From the NCBI GenBank assembly GCA_018824925.1, contig JAHJFH010000108.1, positions 1-7,265 on the forward strand: a stretch of 7,265 bases of DNA, written 5' to 3'. Position numbers and translations under genes: made by a program. Positions 1 through 5,602 of this stretch are shown piece after piece. The stretch's first letter is position 1; each line of letters starts with the position of its first letter. The notes beneath the pieces are model-generated. The model was not told the DNA's origin, made no database searches, and worked only from the letters and a program-made list of their open reading frames with translations. The DNA comes from Thermoplasmatota archaeon (GTDB lineage: Archaea > Thermoplasmatota > E2 > DHVEG-1).

Positions 1-1323
1 AACGCGGGACTGAGTATCGCAAACTACTGTGGTCATGGATCACCCACCTCATGGGGTAACGGTGGAGGATTCAGTAACTCAAACGTCAATTCATTAGTCA
101 ATGACAACATGCTTCCCTTCATTGTCAGTGTTGCCTGTAACAACGGACAATTTGATGACTACGAACCCTGTTTCGCAGAAGCCTGGCTCAGAGCAACCAA
201 CAATGGCGAACCGACTGGTGCCATCGGCATGTATGCATCAACCATAAGTCAAAGCTGGGATCCACCCATGGATGCAGAAGATGAATTCAACGACCTTCTC
301 GTACGCACCTATGCAGATAACTATAAAACAACCTATGGTGCCCTCTGTTACAATGGTGCTATGCATATGAATGACGAATATGGTTCCGCAGGATACACAG
401 AAACCGATTACTGGACCGTTTTCGGAGATCCATCATTACAAGTTCGAACAGATACACCGTCAACCATGAATGTACAACATGATCCCCTTGTCCAAATTGG
501 TGCAACTACCTATGATGTCGACATCCCTGGTGTAAAAGATGCATTATGTGCCGTATCTTCAGAGGGAGTACTCTATGGGTATGGGTTCTCAGATACATCT
601 GGTCATGCCGTAGTCACCTTCTTCGAGCCAATGGAATTTATGCCAGAAGTCAATTTTGTGGTGACTGCATTTAACAAAATACCCTACATGACAACACTAC
701 AGGTTGGATCAAGTTATCCCCCCGATATACCAAGTTTGGATGGCCCAAATGCTGGCTGTCGCAATAAAGAATATACCTTTACTGCACAATCCACTGACCC
801 TGAGGGTGATGAAATATTTTATCTCTTTGACTGGGGCGATGGATACCAAAGTGATTGGATCGGACCCATAGACTCAGGAGATCCAGTGAGCGCATCACAT
901 GCTTGGGAGAGCAATGGTGTCTACAATGTCACCGTTCGGGCTAAAGATGATGAGGGAGCGATGTCACGATGGTGCGATCCACATGCTATGGTCATCGATG
1001 TCCCGATGCTTGATATTGCGCCAATCAACGGTAAACTCATTAAAATATCCTCTGCTATCCGCAATCAAGGTGTTGCCGAGGCAGATGATGTTAATTGGGT
1101 GATGGCCCTAGATGGTGGAGTAATACTCTTTGGCAAGGAACATAGTGGTACGATAACAACAATACCTGCAGGGGGAAGTGTTGAGGTTCAATCTGGACTT
1201 ATCTTCGGATTTGGACAAACACGGGTAATTCTTACTGCAGAGACCTCAGAAAGTACTGACACTAGAACACAAGGAGCAACAGTATTGTTCTTCTTTGTCA
1301 ACATCCTACCTGGTGGTGGCTAA
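1..1323 (+). CDS. Gingipain-like C25 cysteine peptidase, secreted, with Ig-like, PKD and C-terminal modules (5' end outside window)
   Basis: The reading frame is open from base 1, so the start lies upstream; the ATG at 109 is internal to the catalytic domain. Numbering from the edge, the catalytic His is H12 in NYCGHGSPTSWG and the nucleophile is C46 in VSVACNNGQFD. Their spacing of 34 is close to RgpB H211/C244. W86 in the ISQSW motif corresponds to RgpB S1-pocket W284, and the domain ends with the family hallmark WTVFGDPSLQVRT (about 138-150). After it come an Ig-like domain (about 151-236), a PKD domain (about 240-334, with DWGDG) and a C-terminal beta-rich domain (about 335-440) shared with the protein encoded at 3709-4914. 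From the family, it should be an extracellular endopeptidase cleaving after a basic residue. The S1-bottom Asp that would fix Arg specificity, the propeptide and the signal peptide lie outside the window. A hairpin plus T-run follows the stop. Confidence 0.93.
   Translation, partial: NAGLSIANYCGHGSPTSWGNGGGFSNSNVNSLVNDNMLPFIVSVACNNGQFDDYEPCFAEAWLRATNNGEPTGAIGMYASTISQSWDPPMDAEDEFNDLLVRTYADNYKTTYGALCYNGAMHMNDEYGSAGYTETDYWTVFGDPSLQVRTDTPSTMNVQHDPLVQIGATTYDVDIPGVKDALCAVSSEGVLYGYGFSDTSGHAVVTFFEPMEFMPEVNFVVTAFNKIPYMTTLQVGSSYPPDIPSLDGPNAGCRNKEYTFTAQSTDPEGDEIFYLFDWGDGYQSDWIGPIDSGDPVSASHAWESNGVYNVTVRAKDDEGAMSRWCDPHAMVIDVPMLDIAPINGKLIKISSAIRNQGVAEADDVNWVMALDGGVILFGKEHSGTITTIPAGGSVEVQSGLIFGFGQTRVILTAETSESTDTRTQGATVLFFFVNILPGGG
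1003..1320 (+). other. Shared C-terminal domain, copy 1 (in the C25 peptidase)
   Basis: The last ~105 residues of the gingipain-like protein align over their whole length with the last ~102 residues of the protein encoded at 3709-4914. Shared landmarks are a DVxW motif, an LxGG motif, GKExxGTITxI, FGFG, an AExxE segment and a hydrophobic end (VLFFFV here). The pattern resembles a CARDB/Ig-like beta-sandwich. It is seen directly as protein-level similarity; a role in sorting or surface retention is inference. Confidence 0.8.
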
Positions 1324-1354
1324 AACCACCAAACTCCTCTTTTTTTTATTTTTT
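1311..1354 (+). terminator. Hairpin overlapping the stop codon, then a T-tract
   Basis: TGGTGGT at 1311-1317 pairs perfectly with ACCACCA at 1325-1331, a 7-bp stem with a 7-base loop that contains the TAA stop. It is followed by T-runs at 1340-1347 and 1349-1354. Archaeal termination needs mainly the T-tract, so this is a plausible full or partial terminator for the peptidase gene. Because the next gene starts only 52 bases after the stop, some readthrough into it is likely. Confidence 0.5.
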
Positions 1355-1364
1355 ATTAAGTATT

Positions 1365-1370
1365 GGTGAT
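1365..1370 (+). promoter_or_regulatory. Ribosome binding site of the deiminase gene
   Basis: GGTGAT matches the archaeal anti-Shine-Dalgarno complement (GGAGGTGAT). Three in-frame starts follow: TTG 1370, ATG 1373 and ATG 1376. GGTGA overlaps the TTG, lies 3 bases from ATG 1373 and 6 bases from ATG 1376. The last spacing is the most normal, so ATG 1376 was chosen. Confidence 0.6.
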
Positions 1371-1375
1371 TGATG

Positions 1376-3139
1376 ATGAACCGCCCTCGCACTCTACATA
1401 CTCTACTGATCTGCATCCTTCTTGTTTTCCTGGTAGGCGCTGGATCAATACAGAGCATAGCCTTTTCCATTTCATATGAAAGCAATGACCCCTTGATGTT
1501 ATTCGCACCACCACCAGATCCAATACGAAATATTGCGGAATTTGAGACCATGGAGGGCGTACTCATTCGCTATCCATTTGGTATCTCCTATAGTGTTATT
1601 GCAGAAATGTCTGAGGATGTAACAGTCTATACAATCGTTGCAAGTAGCTCTGAACAGTCTTCTGTTTATGCACAATATCAAAGCCAAGGAGTCAATACAG
1701 CTAATTGCGAGTTTCTCATCGCACCATCAGATTCCTATTGGACACGTGATTATGGTCCCTGGTTTATCCTTAACGGAAATGATGATCTCGCAGTAATTGA
1801 TTTTACGTATAACCGACCGCGTCCAAATGATAATCAAATCCCCTCCCGTTTTGCATCATATAAAGGATTTCCTAGTTATTTTATGCCCTTAACCCATGCG
1901 GGCGGCAATTATATGACAGATGGCCAAGGAATATCGATATCCACTGATCTAGTATGGTCTGAAAATTCAGGTTACACACATTCCCAGATTGATACGATTG
2001 TAAATGACTATTTAGGTATTACTACCTATTACGTTGTGCCTGATGTTAATGGCGAATATATCAAACACATTGATTGCTGGGGAAAATATCTTGCTCCCGA
2101 TAAGATCCTGATTCGAGAAGTACCGGCCACACATTCACAATATACTCTTATCGAAAACGCTGTGAGCTATTTCTCATCCCAAACTAGTTGCTATGGAACA
2201 CCCTATGAAATTTATCGTGTTTACACCCCGAATAATCAACCATATACCAACTCATTGATTCTTAATGATAAAGTCCTTGTTCCTATTATGGGTAGTCAAT
2301 GGGATGATGATGCTATTGATGCCTATGAGGCTGCTATGCCGGGTTATGAGGTTCTTGGTTTTACAGGATCCTGGGCGTCAACCGATGCATTGCATTGCCG
2401 TGCAAAAGGTGTTCCGGATCCTGAGATGCTCTATATCGAACACACGCCTCTTTTTGGCACAATCAATGGCGATATGGGTGTTGATATCCAATGCAGTGTC
2501 TTTGCCTACAGCGGATATAGTATTGACACCACCGCAAGTATGGTTTATTGGAAAGAGGATACTGGTAACTGGCAGACAACCGCTATACAATTAACTAGCG
2601 GCAATACTTACCAAGCCACAATTACACCTCAACAAAATAATGCAACCATTTCATATTATATCCATGCAGAGGACATCTATGGAAAAACTGCTAACCATCC
2701 CTTTATTGGAGCACCAGATCCTCACCAGTTTACGGTTGAAATAACACAAACTAATACTCCTCCTGAGCAACCACAACGACCAACAGGACAAGCACAGGGA
2801 AAAGCAGGAGAACCATATCCATACGAAACCATGACAACCGATTCCAATGGTGACGACGTGTATTATATGTGGGATTGGGGCGATGGCACAACTAGTGATT
2901 GGCTAGGACCATATACCTCAGGAGCAACCTGCTCATTTTCACATACCTGGAACGAACAAGGAACCTACAGTATACGTGTTAAAGCCAAAGATATCCATGA
3001 TGCGGAAAGTGAGTGGTCAGAACCACTATCTATCAAAATGCCAGTGTTTACAGTTACCATGACACAAATACTAGAAAGACTCATACAAAGATTCCCGATA
3101 CTCTCTCAAATATTTTATTTTCTCTTCAAAACAACATAA
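1376..3139 (+). CDS. Secreted Porphyromonas-type peptidylarginine deiminase with Ig-like and PKD domains
   Basis: A 587-residue protein predicted to convert peptidyl-arginine to citrulline plus ammonia outside the cell. Residues about 8-30 form a signal peptide. The catalytic domain (about 46-348) contains WTRDYGPWF with W122 and D125, NRPRPND with R147 and R149, GGN at 176-178, EYIKHID with Y228, H231 and D233, YTNSLILN with N292, and LHCRAKG with nucleophile C341. These match P. gingivalis PPAD W127, D130, R152, R154, Y233, H236, D238 and N297 at a constant offset of 5, and C351 at 10 (PPAD numbers from memory). An Ig-like domain (about 350-455) follows, as in PPAD, then a PKD domain (about 462-556, WDWGDG) and a hydrophobic tail, ILERLIQRFPILSQIFYFLF. 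The gene follows the gingipain-like gene closely and may be cotranscribed. Plain agmatine deiminase is less likely because the protein is secreted and has the PPAD arginine pair. Confidence 0.9.
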   Translation: MNRPRTLHTLLICILLVFLVGAGSIQSIAFSISYESNDPLMLFAPPPDPIRNIAEFETMEGVLIRYPFGISYSVIAEMSEDVTVYTIVASSSEQSSVYAQYQSQGVNTANCEFLIAPSDSYWTRDYGPWFILNGNDDLAVIDFTYNRPRPNDNQIPSRFASYKGFPSYFMPLTHAGGNYMTDGQGISISTDLVWSENSGYTHSQIDTIVNDYLGITTYYVVPDVNGEYIKHIDCWGKYLAPDKILIREVPATHSQYTLIENAVSYFSSQTSCYGTPYEIYRVYTPNNQPYTNSLILNDKVLVPIMGSQWDDDAIDAYEAAMPGYEVLGFTGSWASTDALHCRAKGVPDPEMLYIEHTPLFGTINGDMGVDIQCSVFAYSGYSIDTTASMVYWKEDTGNWQTTAIQLTSGNTYQATITPQQNNATISYYIHAEDIYGKTANHPFIGAPDPHQFTVEITQTNTPPEQPQRPTGQAQGKAGEPYPYETMTTDSNGDDVYYMWDWGDGTTSDWLGPYTSGATCSFSHTWNEQGTYSIRVKAKDIHDAESEWSEPLSIKMPVFTVTMTQILERLIQRFPILSQIFYFLFKTT

Positions 3140-3152
3140 GATAAAGAGAGTG

Positions 3153-3350
3153 TCAACTAATTTTTTTATATTTATCAATCCCATGAAGAAGCGCTAATTT
3201 TTCACCGGTATCCCATCGGACCCAAATAAGTTCCTGTTCCACATCAACTTCTAAAACAGTTCCCTGCGTTCCCGGGATTGTCTTTGATAAGGTGTCTTTC
3301 CAAGAAATAAGTTCAACTCGATCGCCTTTTTTCAGATTTGTTGCTGTCAT
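3153..3350 (-). CDS. Small DUF4314-like protein of unknown function
   Basis: A 65-residue soluble protein without signal peptide or membrane segment. Its core reads LKKGDRVELIS (6-16), PGTQGTVLEVD (26-36), IWVRWDTGEKLALL (42-55), then a short basic end. This layout of GDRVxLI, PGxxGTV and WDxGxxLxLI is that of the DUF4314 family and looks like one small SH3/KOW-type beta barrel. The family has no established function that I know of. The ATG at 3350 was chosen because GGGGA lies 8-9 bases upstream; a TTG at 3371 in the same frame would add seven residues without a clear ribosome site. The gene lies 49 bases downstream of tRNA-Gly on the same strand and may share its transcript. Its stop is 13 bases from the stop of the convergent deiminase gene. 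Family assignment is from remembered motifs. Confidence 0.7.
   Translation of the reverse strand: MTATNLKKGDRVELISWKDTLSKTIPGTQGTVLEVDVEQELIWVRWDTGEKLALLHGIDKYKKIS
3161..3167 (+). terminator. T-run after the deiminase gene
   Basis: Seven consecutive T's lie 22 bases after the deiminase stop codon. They fall inside the 3' end of the convergent small gene on the - strand, so the two transcripts probably overlap slightly. No strong hairpin precedes the run; the call rests on the archaeal preference for U-tracts alone. Confidence 0.35.
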
Positions 3351-3399
3351 AGAGGATTCCCCATTGGACAAAAAATATCTTCCATATGTATTTTATGGA

Positions 3400-3471
3400 T
3401 GCGGATACCGGGATTTGAACCCGGGTAAGTGGCTTGGGAAGCCACTATCATAACCACTAGATCATATCCGC
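3400..3471 (-). tRNA. tRNA-Gly (anticodon CCC)
   Basis: On the - strand a complete 72-base cloverleaf can be folded. The acceptor stem GCGGATA/TATCCGC has 7 perfect pairs. The D arm has three pairs (ATC/GAT), a U-U mismatch and the conserved GG in its loop. The anticodon stem GTGGC/GCCAC encloses TTCCCAA, giving anticodon CCC, which reads the glycine codon GGG. The T arm CCGGG-TTCAAAT-CCCGG is perfect and the discriminator base is A. The bases after the discriminator are TCCA, so CCA is not directly encoded and must be added after transcription. No intron is present. Confidence 0.97.
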
Positions 3472-3473
3472 TA

Positions 3474-3491
3474 GTATTGTAAGGGCAATAC
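3474..3491 (-). repeat. Short inverted repeat in the tRNA 5' leader
   Basis: GTATTG (3474-3479) and CAATAC (3486-3491) are perfect inverted repeats separated by six bases. They begin three bases upstream of the mature tRNA-Gly 5' end. If the TATA box at 3515-3520 is used, transcription would start near 3490, so the hairpin would make up almost the whole pre-tRNA leader that RNase P removes. Confidence 0.5.
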
Positions 3492-3514
3492 GAATGTTGA
3501 TTTTTGAAATTTGC

Positions 3515-3520
3515 TATAAA
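3515..3520 (-). promoter_or_regulatory. Candidate TATA box for tRNA-Gly (and perhaps the DUF4314-like gene)
   Basis: On the - strand the sequence reads TTTTTTTATAGC, a good archaeal box-A match. At the usual ~25-base distance the start site would fall near 3490, giving a leader of about 20 bases before the tRNA. It sits in an A/T-rich background, which lowers specificity. Confidence 0.5.
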
Positions 3521-3623
3521 AAAAGTATGTATTAATAGAATTTATTATAATGAAGCGCGATTATATATTATAGATAGTTAGGCATAATTTTTTAACAAAT
3601 TAATCATTTCTATTTAGATTTAA

Positions 3624-3633
3624 CATATAAATA
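3624..3633 (+). promoter_or_regulatory. Candidate TATA box for the beta-propeller-like gene
   Basis: CATATAAATA fits an archaeal TATA box and would place a start site near 3655, with a leader of about 54 bases. A second A/T-rich candidate (ATATTATATTTAAG, about 3653-3665) would give a ~24-base leader. The region 3472-3708 is very A/T-rich throughout, so the choice is uncertain. It contains no other gene that I can see. Confidence 0.35.
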
Positions 3634-3696
3634 AACAATTATTTTAGAGAAAATATTATATTTAAGAACTGTGTTTACTTAGTAACCAATAATATT

Positions 3697-3703
3697 GGGA
3701 GGA
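3697..3703 (+). promoter_or_regulatory. Strong Shine-Dalgarno site of the beta-propeller-like gene
   Basis: GGGAGGA lies 5-6 bases before the ATG at 3709, a near-ideal match to the 16S rRNA end. It fixes this start, which also places a clean signal peptide at the N-terminus. Confidence 0.75.
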
Positions 3704-3708
3704 TCTTT

Positions 3709-4914
3709 ATGAAACCAAACAAAGCAATAAAGTATTTTGGAGCAGTTCTCGTCTGTATTGCAATGATCACTGCCGCATCCAGTGCCATTGCTCAAGTCAA
3801 AGAACAGGATCAATCACGATTCGATGCAGCACCAAACATCTCCACTCGAAGTGCAAATCTCATCCCAGCACCCTTACTCGACCCAGGTGATATTCTCTTC
3901 GAAATAGATGTAGAGACCCCAACAGGGGACAATCAATGTCTCGGAGTGGAATTTGATGGCACATACTTCTGGGTTACTGGTGGTGGCATAGGAGTAGACC
4001 CAAATAAACTCTACAAATTTGACACCACAGGTACACTCATCGCTACCTATGACCAACCCGGTCACTCAACAGGGTGGGGATGGCGCGATTTAACCTTTGA
4101 TGGTACCTATCTCTACGCCTCAGTTGATGAATTTGTTGACCAAATAGATCCAGTAACCGGATTATACACCGGCGTAAGCATCCCAGGACCAGAGAATCCA
4201 AACCGAGCATTAGCATATGACCCAGCTACCGATCATTTCTGGACAGCAAACTTCGGAAGCGCAATTTACGAGTTTGCTCGTGATGGAACCCTCATCAACA
4301 GTTTCGGAAACACGTACCCCATTTATGGTTTAGCATGGGATGATGTTAGCGACGATGGCCCATGGCTCTGGGTTCATGATCAAGAAGATGACCTCGTTAG
4401 CAGCCGTGTCCATGTCCGTCAATTCGATCCAGTTGCAGGCGTCTACACGGGTGTTGAATACAATGGAGTATTTCATGTATATCCCTCTGATATCGCCGGG
4501 GGGGCAGCTTTCTATGATGATGGTGGTGTGGGAGTCTTTGTCGGACTCACCCAAAACAGTCCAGATCTTATTTATGGTCTTGATGTAACCCCTGCTAATG
4601 CCCCACAACTTGAAATCACCGAAATAAAAGGTGGATTCGGTGGAAGCGCAACCATCAAAAATATTGGTACCGCAGATGCAACCGATGTAGAATGGAATAT
4701 CACCCTCGCCGGTGGTCTAGTCATTCTTGGCAAAGAAACCACAGGAACTATTACAGCAATCGCACCTGATGCATCAGCAACCATCAAAACCAGTCTATTA
4801 TTTGGTTTTGGAAAACCAACCATCACCGTTGCAGCAGAAAGCGCTGAAGGCGCAATTGTCGACGGATCAGCAACTGGAACACTCTTGCTGTTCTTCCTAT
4901 TGGGAGTGGCATAA
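3709..4914 (+). CDS. Secreted beta-propeller-like protein with a C-terminal domain shared with the C25 peptidase; function unknown
   Basis: A 401-residue predicted exported protein that I do not recognise as a named family. Residues 1-28 form a signal peptide (basic start, hydrophobic core, AIA before Q29). Residues about 60-293 contain repeated beta-propeller-like units: FDGTYFWVTG (82-91) and FDGTYLYASV (130-139), and QIDPVTGLYTGVSI (145-158) and QFDPVAGVYTGVEY (238-251), with intervening WTANFGSAIYEF and LWVHDQ segments. I count about five blade-like units. No catalytic motif is evident, so binding or a surface-structural role is possible. Residues about 299-401 are homologous to the end of the gingipain-like protein (DVEWNITLAGG, GKETTGTITAI, FGFG) and finish with the hydrophobic TLLLFFLLGVA. 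It has its own promoter region, a strong ribosome site and a T-rich gene end, so it is probably monocistronic. Codons often end in C, which may indicate high expression. Confidence 0.88.
   Translation: MKPNKAIKYFGAVLVCIAMITAASSAIAQVKEQDQSRFDAAPNISTRSANLIPAPLLDPGDILFEIDVETPTGDNQCLGVEFDGTYFWVTGGGIGVDPNKLYKFDTTGTLIATYDQPGHSTGWGWRDLTFDGTYLYASVDEFVDQIDPVTGLYTGVSIPGPENPNRALAYDPATDHFWTANFGSAIYEFARDGTLINSFGNTYPIYGLAWDDVSDDGPWLWVHDQEDDLVSSRVHVRQFDPVAGVYTGVEYNGVFHVYPSDIAGGAAFYDDGGVGVFVGLTQNSPDLIYGLDVTPANAPQLEITEIKGGFGGSATIKNIGTADATDVEWNITLAGGLVILGKETTGTITAIAPDASATIKTSLLFGFGKPTITVAAESAEGAIVDGSATGTLLLFFLLGVA
4603..4911 (+). other. Shared C-terminal domain, copy 2 (in the beta-propeller-like protein)
   Basis: This is the counterpart of the domain at 1003-1320. 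Conserved positions include the I-x-N-x-G pattern followed by AxAxDVxW, LxGG, GKExxGTITxI, an S-x-LxFGFG stretch, AExxE and a final run of hydrophobic residues. The two host proteins have unrelated upstream parts (peptidase versus propeller), so the module was joined to each separately or exchanged by recombination. Confidence 0.8.
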
Positions 4915-4924
4915 AACTACATTT

Positions 4925-4945
4925 CCCCCCTTTTTTTCTTTTTTT
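4925..4945 (+). terminator. Pyrimidine/T-rich terminator after the beta-propeller-like gene
   Basis: A run of six C's is followed by T-runs at 4931-4937 and 4939-4945, starting about 10 bases after the stop codon. This fits archaeal U-tract termination and separates the gene from the lemA promoter just downstream. Confidence 0.6.
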
Positions 4946-4960
4946 CCACATCACGATAGT

Positions 4961-4968
4961 TTTAAATA
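4961..4968 (+). promoter_or_regulatory. TATA box of the lemA-htpX unit
   Basis: TTTAAATA lies about 50 bases before the lemA ATG. A start site ~25 bases downstream (near 4990) would leave a ~27-base leader that holds the ribosome site GGGAGAGGT (5002-5010). Position and sequence both fit an archaeal promoter well. Confidence 0.6.
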
Positions 4969-5016
4969 AAGCATTACTCTTTTCCCTCAAAAAAACAAAT
5001 CGGGAGAGGTACACAC

Positions 5017-5580
5017 ATGGATCTTTTACTTATAGTTGGAATTTTCATATTACTAGCAATCTTAGTAGTTGTACTCGTTTTTCTCAGTTATTACAACCGC
5101 ATTATCAGATTAGAAAACCGTATTGATAACAGTTGGGCACAAATTGATGTCCAATTGAAAAGACGAGCAGATCTTATTCCAAATCTCATGGAAACCGTCA
5201 AAGGTTACATGAAACATGAACGAGAGGTTTTAGAAAACGTCACAAAAGCCCGCTCTGCTTTAATGACTGCAAAAACCCCGCAAGAAAATATTGATGCAGA
5301 TAACATGTTGACTGGGGCATTAAAAAGCCTGTTTGCAGTATCTGAAAATTATCCTGATCTAAAAGCTAATCAAAATTTTCTCAATCTTCAAGATGAGCTT
5401 ACACATACCGAAGATAAAATCGCGTATGCCCGTCAACACTTCAACGATTCAGTCCTCCAATTTAACAACACAATCGAGACGTTTCCGGGAATAATTTTTG
5501 CTCGACGTATGGGAAAAAAAGAGCGAGAGATGCTTAAAATCCCTGAAGCAAACCGCGAACTACCAAAAGTCCAATTCTGA
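5017..5580 (+). CDS. lemA: LemA family membrane protein
   Basis: A 187-residue protein with one N-terminal membrane helix (about 3-25) followed by a helical, coiled-coil-prone domain. Family hallmarks are plain: YNRIIRLENRIDNSWAQIDV (26-45), LKRRADLIPNLMETVKGY (47-64), ENYPDLKANQNFLNLQDEL (110-128), TEDKIAYARQHFNDSVLQFN (131-150) and FPG (156-158). Length is normal for the family. The exact function of LemA is not established. In many bacteria and archaea it sits beside htpX, as here, which suggests a role with the membrane protease in envelope quality control (inference from context). The ATG is supported by GAGGT six bases upstream. htpX begins 22 bases after the stop, so the two genes are almost certainly cotranscribed. 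Confidence 0.95.
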   Translation: MDLLLIVGIFILLAILVVVLVFLSYYNRIIRLENRIDNSWAQIDVQLKRRADLIPNLMETVKGYMKHEREVLENVTKARSALMTAKTPQENIDADNMLTGALKSLFAVSENYPDLKANQNFLNLQDELTHTEDKIAYARQHFNDSVLQFNNTIETFPGIIFARRMGKKEREMLKIPEANRELPKVQF

Positions 5581-5602
5581 ACTCTAAAGTAATTCTAGTA
5601 GC

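Noticed and set aside
109..1323. A complete protein starting at the ATG at 109
   Set aside because: The frame continues without a stop to base 1 and contains the catalytic His motif upstream of this ATG, so the Met is internal.
1306..1566. Minus-strand frame antisense to the start of the deiminase gene
   Set aside because: It overlaps well-supported coding sequence on both sides, has no recognisable motif and reads as a shadow frame. The same holds for the antisense and alternate frames inside the genes at 3709-4914 and 5603-6508.
1376..2430. Agmatine deiminase as the product of the gene at 1376-3139
   Set aside because: The WxRDxGPxF and GGN motifs are shared by the superfamily, but the signal peptide, Ig-like and PKD domains and the NRPRPND arginine pair fit the Porphyromonas-type peptidylarginine deiminase much better.
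3371..3371. TTG at 3371 as the start of the DUF4314-like gene
   Set aside because: It adds seven residues (MSNGESS) outside the family core and has no clear ribosome site, whereas the ATG at 3350 is preceded by GGGGA at a fitting distance.
3472..3708. A small RNA or hidden small gene in the A/T-rich intergenic region
   Set aside because: Apart from the leader hairpin and TATA-like boxes I see no G/C-rich stem structure, no frame with a ribosome site and no repeat. The region is best read as divergent promoter space.
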